From assembly GCA_012719175.1 (NCBI GenBank), contig JAAYAX010000004.1, forward strand, positions 186,001 to 250,000: a stretch of 64,000 nt of DNA. The letters are read 5' to 3'. The notes beneath the pieces are model-generated. The model saw nothing but the letters and a program-made list of their open reading frames with translations. It was not told the DNA's origin and searched no databases. The position numbers and the translations under genes were made by a program. Source of the stretch: Methanomassiliicoccus sp. Its GTDB lineage: Archaea > Thermoplasmatota > Thermoplasmata > Methanomassiliicoccales > Methanomassiliicoccaceae. Shown here piece after piece: positions 42,332 through 51,108 of this stretch; the stretch's first letter is position 1; every line of letters begins with the position of its first letter.

Positions 42332-43126
42332 ATGTCGCTCAAGATCGCGGTCTCCGGCAAGGGCGGGGTGGGGAAGACCACCGTGGCCGCGGTGCTCGCC
42401 TCCCTCTACGCGCGCGAGGGTAAGAAGGTCATCGCCGTGGACGCTGATCCCGCGTCCTCGCTCCCGGCCGCCCTGGGTGTGCCCGAGCAACAGAGAAAGG
42501 AGATTGTTCCCCTATCTCAGATGCTCGATCTTATCGAGGAGAGGACTGGAGCTAGGCCGGGGGAGACCCCGTCGTTCTTCTCTCTGAACCCCCGGGTCGA
42601 TGACCTGGTGGAAAGATTTGCGGTGCGAGGCGAGGAGGACATCGATATACTGGTACTGGGGACCATCCAGGCTCCCGGATCTGGCTGCTTCTGCCCCGAG
42701 AGCGCCCTCCTCAAAGGATTGTTGCGACACCTCATTTTAGATGACAAACATGTGGTGGTGATCGACCTGGAGGCGGGATTGGAGCACCTGGGGCGCTCCA
42801 CCTCCAAAGTGGTCGATGTCATGCTCATCGTCGTGGAACCGGGCCGACGCTCGGTGGAAACGGCCGAGCGAATTGGGACCATGGCAAATACATTAGGCAT
42901 TAAAAATATATTTATTATTATCAACAAGGTATCGACGTCACAGCAGGAGGTCGAGGTCACCACCCTGCTGAAGGGGTCCCCCTGGACAGTGCTTGGTTTC
43001 ATACCTTACGTTCCTGAGATGATCGACGCGGACCTCAACGGCCGTTCGGCCTTGGACTGCGACTGCCCGCGGGCAGTGGAGGCTATCCAGAAGATCAAGG
43101 AGAATATCGATCTGTCACTTCGTTAG
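42332..43126 (+). CDS. cooC: CooC-type CO dehydrogenase maturation ATPase
   Basis: This MinD/ArsA-like ATPase (264 aa) inserts nickel into the C-cluster of CODH. It has the deviant P-loop SGKGGVGKTTVAAVL at residues 8-22, VDADPASSLP, the CxC metal motif GCFCPESALLK near residue 112, and VVVIDLEAGLEHLGR. The cysteine pair binds metal at the dimer interface in known CooC. The start directly abuts the cooT stop, and cooS follows, confirming the assignment. Confidence 0.93.
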   Translation: MSLKIAVSGKGGVGKTTVAAVLASLYAREGKKVIAVDADPASSLPAALGVPEQQRKEIVPLSQMLDLIEERTGARPGETPSFFSLNPRVDDLVERFAVRGEEDIDILVLGTIQAPGSGCFCPESALLKGLLRHLILDDKHVVVIDLEAGLEHLGRSTSKVVDVMLIVVEPGRRSVETAERIGTMANTLGIKNIFIIINKVSTSQQEVEVTTLLKGSPWTVLGFIPYVPEMIDADLNGRSALDCDCPRAVEAIQKIKENIDLSLR

Positions 43127-43185
43127 AGGGGCTTGCGTCCTATCGGCCAAAGGTGAATTATAGGCTCTTCTCTCAACGATACCTC

Positions 43186-45123
43186 ATGACCGATCAGTAT
43201 GAAGAGATCCTTTCCGTCGAGTGCATACGCGCTCCTCCCAAGCAGCTCAAGCCCGAGGAGATGGAGCAGAAGGTGGAGGAACGTACGCTCGACCCCAACT
43301 CGCAGGCCGTTCTCCGCAAGACCATGCTCGAGGGCACCGATACGGTCTGGGACCGCCTGGAGAGGCAGCTCCCCCACTGCAAGTTCTGTTCCTCGGGCAT
43401 CTCCTGCCAGAGGTGCGCTATGGGGCCATGCCGCATGATGGGCGGCGACCGCAACCGCGGGGTATGCGGCAATGACCCCGATCTCATCGTGGCCAGGAAC
43501 CTGGTGGACTGGGTGGCCATGGGGGCAGCGTCACACTCCGACCACGGGCGGGACCTGGTGGAGGCGCTGCTGAAGTGGTCCCGTGGACAGGCACCGGGCT
43601 ACGGCATCGCCGACGAGGAAAAGCTACGCAAGATGGCCGGCGAGTATGGGACCGAGACGTCCGGTACGCTGAACATGATCGCTGAGAGACTGGCCCTGGC
43701 TATGCTGGAGGACTATGGAACGATCAAGGGCGAGATCCAGCTGCTCCAGCGGGCCCCTGCTGCCAGTGTAGAGATGTGGAGGAAGGCAGGCATCCTGCCG
43801 CGCAGCATCGACAGGGAGATCGTGGAGTCGATGCACCGTATCCACATGGGCGTGGACAATGAACCGGTGGGGCTGGTGTATCAAGGGTTCAAGGCCTCCA
43901 TGGCCGATGGATGGGGGGGTTCCATGCTGGCACAGGAGGTCTCCGACATCATGTTCGGCACTCCGGACGTTAAGACATCGAGGGTCAACCTAGGAGTTCT
44001 GAAAAAGGATCATGTGAACGTCGCTCTTCATGGCCACAATCCGCTGCTTTCGGAGATGATACTCCAGGCCGCTCAGATGCCGGACATTATAAAAAGGGCA
44101 AGGGATGTGGGTGCGGAGGGCATCAACCTTGTGGGCCTTTGCTGCACCGGGAACGAGCTGCTCATGCGCAAGGGTGTGCCTCAGGCAGGAAACCACCTCG
44201 ATCAGGAGCTGGCCATCACCACCGGGGCCCTAGAGGTCATGGTGGTCGATTACCAGTGCATCTTCCCTACCCTGGCCAACACCGCGGCGTGCTACCACAC
44301 CAAGGTCATCACCACCTCGCCCAAGGGAGGCATGACCGGAGCGACCTACATCGAGATCGAACCGGAGAATGCCTTCGAGCAGTCGAGGCGGATTCTGGAG
44401 ATGGCCATAGATAACTATCCCAACCGTGCTCGAGAGAAGGTGTTCATCCCTGATGGGCCTGTGGAGGCGATGGTAGGCTTCTCCATGGAGGCGATCAGCA
44501 AGGCCCTCGGCGGCAGCCTCAAACCATTGCTGGATGTGATAGTGTCCGGTAAGATCAGAGGATGCGTAGGTATCGTGGGCTGCAACAACCCTCACATACG
44601 CCATGACTCTGGCCATGTGGGGCTGGCCCGAGAGCTGATAAAGCGTGACATACTGTGCGTGGAGACAGGGTGCGCATCCATCGCTTGCGCCAAGGCCGGA
44701 CTGCTGCTACCGGGATCGATAGAGAAAGCAGGGAAAGGTCTGAAGGAAGTGTGCGGTGCCCTGGGCATTCCGCCGGTACTGCATATGGGCTCTTGCGTCG
44801 ATAATACCCGAATCCTGAACCTGGTCGCTGCGCTCGCCCAGCTGGCCAATGTTAGGATCGATCAGCTGCCAATAGGAGGGGCTGCGCCGGAGTGGTACTC
44901 CCCTAAGGCCGTGGCTATAGCGAAGTACTTTGTGGGGTCGGGTGTGAGCACGGTGTTGGGCATCTCCCCCAGGATACAGGGAAGCCCTAGGGTGACCAAA
45001 CTGCTCACAGAGGGGATAGAGGCCAAGATGAACTCACGCTTCTGGGTGGAGCCGGAGCCCCGTAAGGCGGCTGCGCTGCTTTCCGATCACATCGAAATGA
45101 GGCGCAAAGAACTAGGCATCTGA
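43186..45123 (+). CDS. cooS: Anaerobic (Ni-Fe) carbon monoxide dehydrogenase catalytic subunit
   Basis: CooS oxidises CO or reduces CO2 at a Ni-Fe-S C-cluster. The 645-aa protein has the N-terminal B/D-cluster cysteines (HCKFCSSGISCQRCAMGPCRM) and the C-cluster ligands downstream: GLCCTGNEL, VVDYQCIFP, GIVGCNNP, CVETGCASIACAKAG, and LHMGSCVDN. Length is that of monofunctional CooS, not of the acetyl-CoA synthase alpha subunit. GTG 43153 is an alternative start 11 codons upstream. No ferredoxin CooF or Ech hydrogenase follows, so the electron partner is elsewhere. Confidence 0.95.
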   Translation: MTDQYEEILSVECIRAPPKQLKPEEMEQKVEERTLDPNSQAVLRKTMLEGTDTVWDRLERQLPHCKFCSSGISCQRCAMGPCRMMGGDRNRGVCGNDPDLIVARNLVDWVAMGAASHSDHGRDLVEALLKWSRGQAPGYGIADEEKLRKMAGEYGTETSGTLNMIAERLALAMLEDYGTIKGEIQLLQRAPAASVEMWRKAGILPRSIDREIVESMHRIHMGVDNEPVGLVYQGFKASMADGWGGSMLAQEVSDIMFGTPDVKTSRVNLGVLKKDHVNVALHGHNPLLSEMILQAAQMPDIIKRARDVGAEGINLVGLCCTGNELLMRKGVPQAGNHLDQELAITTGALEVMVVDYQCIFPTLANTAACYHTKVITTSPKGGMTGATYIEIEPENAFEQSRRILEMAIDNYPNRAREKVFIPDGPVEAMVGFSMEAISKALGGSLKPLLDVIVSGKIRGCVGIVGCNNPHIRHDSGHVGLARELIKRDILCVETGCASIACAKAGLLLPGSIEKAGKGLKEVCGALGIPPVLHMGSCVDNTRILNLVAALAQLANVRIDQLPIGGAAPEWYSPKAVAIAKYFVGSGVSTVLGISPRIQGSPRVTKLLTEGIEAKMNSRFWVEPEPRKAAALLSDHIEMRRKELGI

Positions 45124-45293
45124 ACAGTGAATTCGACCCTATTGCGTAGAAAGATTTCCGGGTATCATGAGCTCGTGCTCGATTGAAAAGATAACACTGC
45201 ACTTTCAAACTTTGAACATACGCACGGCTGGGATTGCTGAAAAAATAGGATTAAGGAAAGGGGTTTGGTGCCTGTCGAGCCTGATCAATCCGT

Positions 45294-45839
45294 TCAGGAC
45301 TTGATCATCAGGGGCAGGACCTGCTTGCCCTTCATAACCAGCAGGACGATCGCAGCAGCCATGTAGAACGACAGCAGAGAGTAGATCATCCACAGGGCGC
45401 CCGCGAGGAAGTCCAGATCGGTGCTTCCTAGATAGAAGGCTGCGGTCACGAAGAACGCGATGGCGGCGATCCCTAGCAGTATGGGCAGCATCTTAACTGG
45501 CTGGAACAGTGATAGGAACATGTCTATCGCTGCGATGATGCCAATGACAATGCAGAGATAGCCTAGTGCATCTCCAACGGACATGGAGACGATGGTGAGG
45601 AAGAACACAGCCAGGGGGCCAAAGATAGCGGTTCCCAGAAGGTTCTCATTCAAGAACATCATTATTGCCGTTACGATGCAAAGGATTCCGACCCATGGGC
45701 CAACAGCTCCAATGAACTCTCCAGTGTCCCCAAAGTCCATTAAAGTCACGGCGACCGCGAATGTAAACATCGAGATCACCAATATTCCCATCACATCGGC
45801 CATCGCCACTTTCATGTGCGCATTCGTTTCTTCTGCCAT
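45294..45839 (-). CDS. Six-helix membrane protein, possibly acetate-transporter (GPR1/FUN34/YaaH) like
   Basis: The 181-aa protein has six evenly spaced transmembrane helices, and its C-terminus GKQVLPLM is like the GRxVLPL end of acetate/succinate transporters. The usual N-terminal NPxPxGL motif is not visible, so the assignment is weak. It follows cooS in the opposite orientation, and the AMP-forming acetate ligase at 26182 could use acetate it imports. The stretch 45840-46219 upstream is AT-rich with GGATTCC-type repeats (GGAATCATTCC, GGGATTCC) and no gene. Confidence 0.45.
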   Translation of the reverse strand: MAEETNAHMKVAMADVMGILVISMFTFAVAVTLMDFGDTGEFIGAVGPWVGILCIVTAIMMFLNENLLGTAIFGPLAVFFLTIVSMSVGDALGYLCIVIGIIAAIDMFLSLFQPVKMLPILLGIAAIAFFVTAAFYLGSTDLDFLAGALWMIYSLLSFYMAAAIVLLVMKGKQVLPLMIKS

Positions 45840-46219
45840 TTTTACTATTCCTCCTTTTTTCCCACTAACTAACTTTTATGGAAACCCTCTTGGGCGATTG
45901 GGACAAACGAATGAGACCATTCGTCGCCCCGAATCGTCTCTTTAAAGGGCCTCCTCCCTTTCCACGGGTACCTTGAAGTTCAAGGGAACCCGATTCCTGT
46001 ATAAGCTTGATGTATTAAAGCTATTATTATCCATACATGCCGTTAATACCATTTTTATGCCCTTTGGAATTTATCTGGTTTAACCTATATATGGTGCATT
46101 TATAGTCCGGAATCATTCCCCCTCCCTGTGGCGGGATTCCGTGTGTTTAGCCGAATCGATTTTGATTCCGCTGGGGATTCACGGAATTAACATGTAGAAA
46201 AAGGTTTGCCACGGATGTA

Positions 46220-47017
46220 TTATGGCGCAGGCAGTCTTCCGAGCTCGTCCAGTCGTCTCAAATATGTCTTCCTACGGGTCTCATAACCCTCTTTATGGGG
46301 TCCGAAGGGTACGTACTCTGCGACCTTCCACCCGTCCCATACCAGCCTTTCTTTGGTCTCATCGGCCAGACCCTTAAGGAAGCTGAACTCCAGGATGTCC
46401 CGGTCGCTTATCCTATCCTGGCTCCATTCCAGCAGGTCCGGGTCATGGGTAGCGATGCAGAAGGGGACGTCCCGCTCCAGGATCTGCTCTACCAGGTCCT
46501 TGAAGACCTCTTGTATGATATTAAAATCAGCGATGTCACCGGTGTACGCGCCCTTGACCAGACGTATCTTGACCCCCGCGTCCAGCATCCTTTCGATGTC
46601 CTTGGGAGTGCGTTTTAGATATGATTGCAGGGCGATGGTCGGCCGCAACCCGGAGCGGGCAGATTCCTCTGCTATCAGCAGGGTGAGATCGATGGTGCGC
46701 TGTCCCTCCATATCCAGTTCGAACCCTATGCCCAGGTCCCCGGCTTTCTCCCCTATGCCCCGGACCAGCTCCATCGTGAGATTACGACTGATCACCCCAC
46801 CCAGAATTGACGGCTTGACGGCGAACGAGGCCTTCAGCCCTCTCTTTTTGACCTGCTCGGCCAACTTGATGTATGCAGCATATGACTCCCTGGCCAGGGT
46901 CTCATCGCGATTATAACGTCCAAGAACATCAAGTATGCAACGTATGCCCTGCTCGTTCCTATGAGCGCACCATTGCAGAGCGGAGGCTTGATCGGGGAGG
47001 GTCCATCGCGTTGGCAT
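46220..47017 (-). CDS. Proline dehydrogenase
   Basis: This FAD enzyme oxidises proline to pyrroline-5-carboxylate. The 265-aa barrel protein has KASFAVKPSILGG, FELDMEGQRTIDLT, IALQSYLKRTPKDIE, VRLVKGAYTGD, FCIATHDPDLLEW and FSFLKGLADE, all in the order of PutA-type barrels. ATG 47017 (MPTRWTLPDQ) is chosen; the frame continues to 47191 without resemblance. It lacks the C-terminal REY region seen in bacterial PutA, so it is the monofunctional form. No P5C dehydrogenase is adjacent. Confidence 0.85.
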   Translation of the reverse strand: MPTRWTLPDQASALQWCAHRNEQGIRCILDVLGRYNRDETLARESYAAYIKLAEQVKKRGLKASFAVKPSILGGVISRNLTMELVRGIGEKAGDLGIGFELDMEGQRTIDLTLLIAEESARSGLRPTIALQSYLKRTPKDIERMLDAGVKIRLVKGAYTGDIADFNIIQEVFKDLVEQILERDVPFCIATHDPDLLEWSQDRISDRDILEFSFLKGLADETKERLVWDGWKVAEYVPFGPHKEGYETRRKTYLRRLDELGRLPAP

Positions 47018-47049
47018 GCTAGTCCATATCCATACAACCGACAAAAAGG

Positions 47050-47877
47050 TTAGGATATTTCGGGCTCCAGGAGCTTCGCCCCCCTTTTCCTCGGGTCCTT
47101 GGTCTTCATCGAGGCCAGTTCCTGCACTCGATTGAAGGTGTCCTGGTCGATTATGGAGGCGTGGTCGCTTTTCACCAGATAACCGTCCCATCGCCGGTAG
47201 CCAGCATAGGCGGGGTTGTGCAGTATCTGCCTTATGGAGTATAATGTCCAGTGGCCTTCCCGCCTTGTGAGTATCCCCCTGCCGTTCAGTTCATTTGCTA
47301 TCTCGTTCATGGACCTCCCGGCGTTGTATGATATGAATATCTCCCGAACCACGTCGGCCTCACCATCGATGATGATCAGGTCATTGTTTGCAATGCCGTA
47401 ACCGAACGGAGGGTTAAACCCCAGGAGTCCACCGGTCTCGGCCTTCTGGGCCATGCCCATGTAGGTCCTCTCCCCGATCTGCTCCGATTCCAGTTGGGCT
47501 ATCCGCTGTATCATGTCCACAACGAACCTGCCGATGGAGGTGGAGGTATCCAGCTCCTCCTGCATGGAGGTGAACTTCTTGTCCCACCGCTCCAGGTCCT
47601 CCATCATGATCATGAAGTTCTTGGAGTTACGGTGGATACGGTCCATCTTCAGGACGAGGATGGTGTCCCACATGTCCTTCTCGGCGATCATCCTCTTGTA
47701 CTCCTCGCGAGTGGTGATCTTTCGCCCAGTGTGTCCTCGGTCAGCATATATGTCCGTGATTTCCCAGCCCTGAGCCTCGCAGTACGCCACCAAACGCTCC
47801 CTCTGGGCCTCCAGGGAGTAGCCTTCCTCGGCCTGCTCCTCTGTGGACACACGGATGTAGATCGCTGCTTTAACCAC
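47050..47877 (-). CDS. Serine recombinase (resolvase/recombinase domain), second of a pair
   Basis: The catalytic domain shows AAIYIRVSTEEQAEEGYSLE with the nucleophile Ser11, then VLKMDRIHRNSKNF and IQRIAQLESEQIGER. A recombinase domain follows (FGYGIANNDLIII..., ILHNPAYAGYRRWDG). At about 275 aa it ends after the recombinase domain, without the zinc ribbon and coiled coil of large serine integrases. GTG 47877 overlaps the stop of the upstream twin by 8 nt; ATG 47901 is an alternative. No transposase or cargo gene is adjacent. Confidence 0.85.
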   Translation of the reverse strand: MVKAAIYIRVSTEEQAEEGYSLEAQRERLVAYCEAQGWEITDIYADRGHTGRKITTREEYKRMIAEKDMWDTILVLKMDRIHRNSKNFMIMMEDLERWDKKFTSMQEELDTSTSIGRFVVDMIQRIAQLESEQIGERTYMGMAQKAETGGLLGFNPPFGYGIANNDLIIIDGEADVVREIFISYNAGRSMNEIANELNGRGILTRREGHWTLYSIRQILHNPAYAGYRRWDGYLVKSDHASIIDQDTFNRVQELASMKTKDPRKRGAKLLEPEIS

Positions 47878-48703
47878 CGGAATCCGCCTCCACCAGCTCA
47901 TGGCCGGAACCCGAGCGGTTCCTGCGCCTCTCCTCCATCAGCCCCTGTACAAGATTATACGCGCCCTCGGTGACCAGAGGTTGGTGGTCCAGGCGGATGA
48001 GCCTGCCATCCCAGGCAAGATAACCGCAATACAGGGGATTCCGCAGTATCCTGCTGACCGCCTGTTTGCTCCACCGCAGCCCCTTCTTGGACAGTATCCC
48101 CCGATCGTTGAGCGTCCCGGCGATCTCGCCTAGCGAGCGCCCGTTGATGTAAGAGCTGTAGATGAAAGGGACGATGCCGGCCTCATCATCTACTACCTTC
48201 AACTGAGCCTTGACTATGATATATCCATAGGGATGGGGCGACCCCAGGTGACCTCCCCCCTCCTTGGCCTTCTGGGACATGCCCGCCTTCACCCGTTCTC
48301 CGATCTGCTCCGATTCCAGCTGGGCTATGCGCTGTATGATGTCCATGACGAACCGACCCATGGCCGAGGTGGTATCGAACTTCTCCTGCATGGAGCTGAA
48401 CTGCTTCTTCCACACCTTCAAGTCGTCCATCATCTGGGTGAAGTTACGGGAGTTGCGGTGGATACGGTCCATCTTCAGGACGAGCAGCACGTCCCACTGA
48501 TCGCGCTCGGCCATCATGCGTTTGTAGTGAGGACGGTTGACGTCCCTTCCTGAATAACCATCGTCCACGTACTCCGAGGCCACCTGCCAGTTCTTGGCCT
48601 TGCAGTATGCCTGGAGCCTCTTCAGCTGCGCTGGTATGCTGTAACCCTCTCGGGCCTGATCGTCGGTGGAAACCCTGGCATAAATGGCAGCACGCAATCT
48701 CAT
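47870..48703 (-). CDS. Serine recombinase, first of a pair
   Basis: This 277-aa twin has RAAIYARVSTDDQAREGYSI with nucleophile Ser12, VLKMDRIHRNSRNFTQMM, the same GRFVMDIIQRIAQLESEQIG block, and a recombinase domain ending in ILRNPLYCGYLAWDG. It differs from the downstream copy in many residues, so the duplication is old, yet the two genes overlap and remain translationally coupled. Together they might act as a heteromeric recombinase. The region 48704-48986 upstream is AT-rich with no gene and may hold their promoter and sites. Confidence 0.85.
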   Translation of the reverse strand: MRLRAAIYARVSTDDQAREGYSIPAQLKRLQAYCKAKNWQVASEYVDDGYSGRDVNRPHYKRMMAERDQWDVLLVLKMDRIHRNSRNFTQMMDDLKVWKKQFSSMQEKFDTTSAMGRFVMDIIQRIAQLESEQIGERVKAGMSQKAKEGGGHLGSPHPYGYIIVKAQLKVVDDEAGIVPFIYSSYINGRSLGEIAGTLNDRGILSKKGLRWSKQAVSRILRNPLYCGYLAWDGRLIRLDHQPLVTEGAYNLVQGLMEERRRNRSGSGHELVEADSGG

Positions 48704-48986
48704 TCTCTCCTGTGTCGAGACATGGCTCTTTCGCGCATCCCAGGCGTGAATAGCCTTGGTGGGATTTAGGCTTACCCCGGTGCTTTATCACGGCCAGAAC
48801 ATCTTTTTTACATAGAAGTTCAAGGGTCAGGAATAGGCTGAGAGTTGATCAATTGTAGGCATTGCCTATACCTTTCCTCATAAAGGCGGATTATTAGAAT
48901 ATTTAAGCTTGTATCGTTACCATTTACCTTATTAATATGTATACTTACGTAACCGTTTAATGCAAAATGCACATTGGGGCCATAGG

Positions 48987-49406
48987 ATGAGTGACAGCCT
49001 CGAGTCCAAGATGGCAAGGCTCAGAGACGAGTTCGGGGGACTGGTGGATGATGCCACCATCCGCAAACTGGTCCTCTCCGAGGGAGGAATTAAGATGGCA
49101 TCCAAGAAGATCGCAGAAATCAAGGACCGTGAAGAGATCACCGTTACCGCCACTGTCAGCAAAATAAACCCTACCAGGACGTTCAACAAGAGGACCGGTG
49201 GTCAGGGGAAGGTCCGGAACATCGATGTTCAAGATGAGTCCGGAAACTGCCGCATCACGCTATGGGACGAGGATGTGGACCTTCCTGAGAGCATGGAGAT
49301 CACCGTGGGGACTGAGCTGGTCCTTACTGATTGCTACGCCAAGCAATCCGATTATGGCCTGGACATCTCCAAGGGCAAGAAGGGAAAAATAGAGAAGGTT
49401 AATTAG
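48987..49406 (+). CDS. OB-fold single-stranded nucleic-acid-binding protein (RPA-like)
   Basis: The 139-aa protein has an N-terminal helical part (LRDEFGGLVDDATIRKLVLS) and one OB fold from about 45 (EITVTATVSKINPTRTFNKR, VRNIDVQDESGNCRITLWDE, TVGTELVLTDCY). This is the plan of the archaeal RPA/SSB-like single-OB proteins. The upstream ATG at 48960 extends it by nine residues; ATATTTAAG at about 48898-48906 is the promoter. It is divergent from the twin recombinases. Its roles would be in replication or repair. Confidence 0.75.
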   Translation: MSDSLESKMARLRDEFGGLVDDATIRKLVLSEGGIKMASKKIAEIKDREEITVTATVSKINPTRTFNKRTGGQGKVRNIDVQDESGNCRITLWDEDVDLPESMEITVGTELVLTDCYAKQSDYGLDISKGKKGKIEKVN

Positions 49407-49555
49407 TAAAGCTAATAACTTTACTTACTTTTTTCTTTTATGTTAAACATTATAATCATATTGATATCATGATCATCTCCATAAGGAGTGGAGCTTGTCA
49501 TTGAACGGGGATCGAACATGTGTTGTAAAAATGAGGAAGAAGGTTTGAAAGAGGT

Positions 49556-50923
49556 TTAGGGACCAGGCTTCCTGCCCCTTGTACCAACATATAGGATGAT
49601 GCCTATACAGGCAGCCGCCCCAATCACCATCAACGTTCCCAGGTATGGACTGCTGAAGAAGAAGTCGGCGATGGAGCTTCCACCCGTGGCCTCCTTTTCC
49701 ACAGAGCTTGTATACGACTCAATGGAAGATATCTCACCAGCCACCGAATCCGCGGACAGTGGGTCCATGGATAGCTCATCACCGAGCATACCTGTGAACA
49801 TATCAGTGCCCTCTGGAAGCTCGATCGGCATATCGTCCGTCTCGGTGGAGACTGCGCCGCCGCACATGAATCCCAGGGTTGGGCAATACAGGATCTTCTG
49901 GGCATCGTTGACCTCTATGACCAGGTACTCCTTGGATACACCATTCACCTCATGGGTGACCGATGTGCTCAGGCACCTCATCTTCATGGGTGGTATCTCG
50001 TTGGTCACGGGCCCGAAGTGGCCATTAGTTATGTTCGCATCCTCGGAGTTGAGCTTGTCAAGGTTGATGGGAAAGTCAGAAGATCCCGTGGCTTCCACGA
50101 ACTCCTCGGTGAAAATGCTCTCCTTCCACTCATCCTCAAGGCCATGGGCATCCACGAAGCCAGTTACCTGACCGCTCATGGTCATGGTGCTGGAGTTGGT
50201 GTACCACAGCTCCCCCTGCATCACTGGCAGCTGGAACAGGTCAAGGGCGGGTGAGAAGTCCATGTACATGGTCAAATCGATACAGGCCTTCACTCCCAGG
50301 TCATAGTTCTTGTATGACAGGACCTGCTGACCGCTGGAACTGTTGACATTGGGGATGTTGTTGGCGTCCACTTCCAGGCAGAAGGCACCATTGGTCTGCA
50401 TGGTGATATTGGAGATGGCGTGCGAACTCTTCTGCACGATGGCAGTGGTGGTCATAACTACGCCGAGCTTCTCAGTAACGTCCACGGTCACTGTCTTGGA
50501 CTGCTTGGCGACCGTCGAGTCCGGGTTGAATGGATTGTCGCTGTAGCTGTAGGTACCGGCTGCAGGCAGCATTCCTGAGACACTGACATCGATCTTGGTA
50601 TCCAGTTTCATGGCCACCTTCGATGTTACGATGTATGTTGTGGCGGTCTCGCCCGTCACCTCGAAGAGGACGTAGAAGCACGCCGTGCCATCGACATCAA
50701 GCTTGTTCACCGTGAGATTGAGGTACCCCTCTATCATGTCCTCGATCTCGCCCTTCATGTCAGTGAAGTTAGCACCGATGTCCATCTCCTTGCCCATGGC
50801 CCATTTGTCCCCTACATCCCATCCGGTGATGGGAGTGGTAACGGCGTTGGCCGGGACAGCGATGAAGCTGACCAGGAACAAACCTACGATCAAAAATGCG
50901 AGCGCTGATCCGATCTTTCTCAT
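49556..50923 (-). CDS. Secreted surface protein with C-terminal membrane anchor
   Basis: The 455-aa protein begins with a signal peptide (MRKIGSALAFLIVGLFLVSF, cleavage near PANA-VTT) and ends with a transmembrane helix and basic tail (LMVIGAAACIGIILYVGTRG). The body is acidic, rich in Thr, Ser and Asn, with several NxT/S sites (NLTV, NITM, NSSS), as expected of a glycosylated archaeal surface protein. I recognise no enzymatic motif. It is monocistronic, between the OB-fold gene and thermosome. Confidence 0.75.
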   Translation of the reverse strand: MRKIGSALAFLIVGLFLVSFIAVPANAVTTPITGWDVGDKWAMGKEMDIGANFTDMKGEIEDMIEGYLNLTVNKLDVDGTACFYVLFEVTGETATTYIVTSKVAMKLDTKIDVSVSGMLPAAGTYSYSDNPFNPDSTVAKQSKTVTVDVTEKLGVVMTTTAIVQKSSHAISNITMQTNGAFCLEVDANNIPNVNSSSGQQVLSYKNYDLGVKACIDLTMYMDFSPALDLFQLPVMQGELWYTNSSTMTMSGQVTGFVDAHGLEDEWKESIFTEEFVEATGSSDFPINLDKLNSEDANITNGHFGPVTNEIPPMKMRCLSTSVTHEVNGVSKEYLVIEVNDAQKILYCPTLGFMCGGAVSTETDDMPIELPEGTDMFTGMLGDELSMDPLSADSVAGEISSIESYTSSVEKEATGGSSIADFFFSSPYLGTLMVIGAAACIGIILYVGTRGRKPGP

Positions 50924-51108
50924 GTTTTCCCTTCCTACTTCCTTGTTCTCCTATGCTGGAATCAAGAAAGCTCATATTTGTAGGTACCGAGGTCGAATTC
51001 ATAGAACGACAACGAGGCGCCAGCACTGATAAGATTCTATTAATAGTATCAAATATAAAAATTAAAAGATGGAAATTGTTTTAGGAAGGAGGGACACGGC
51101 TCGCGTCC

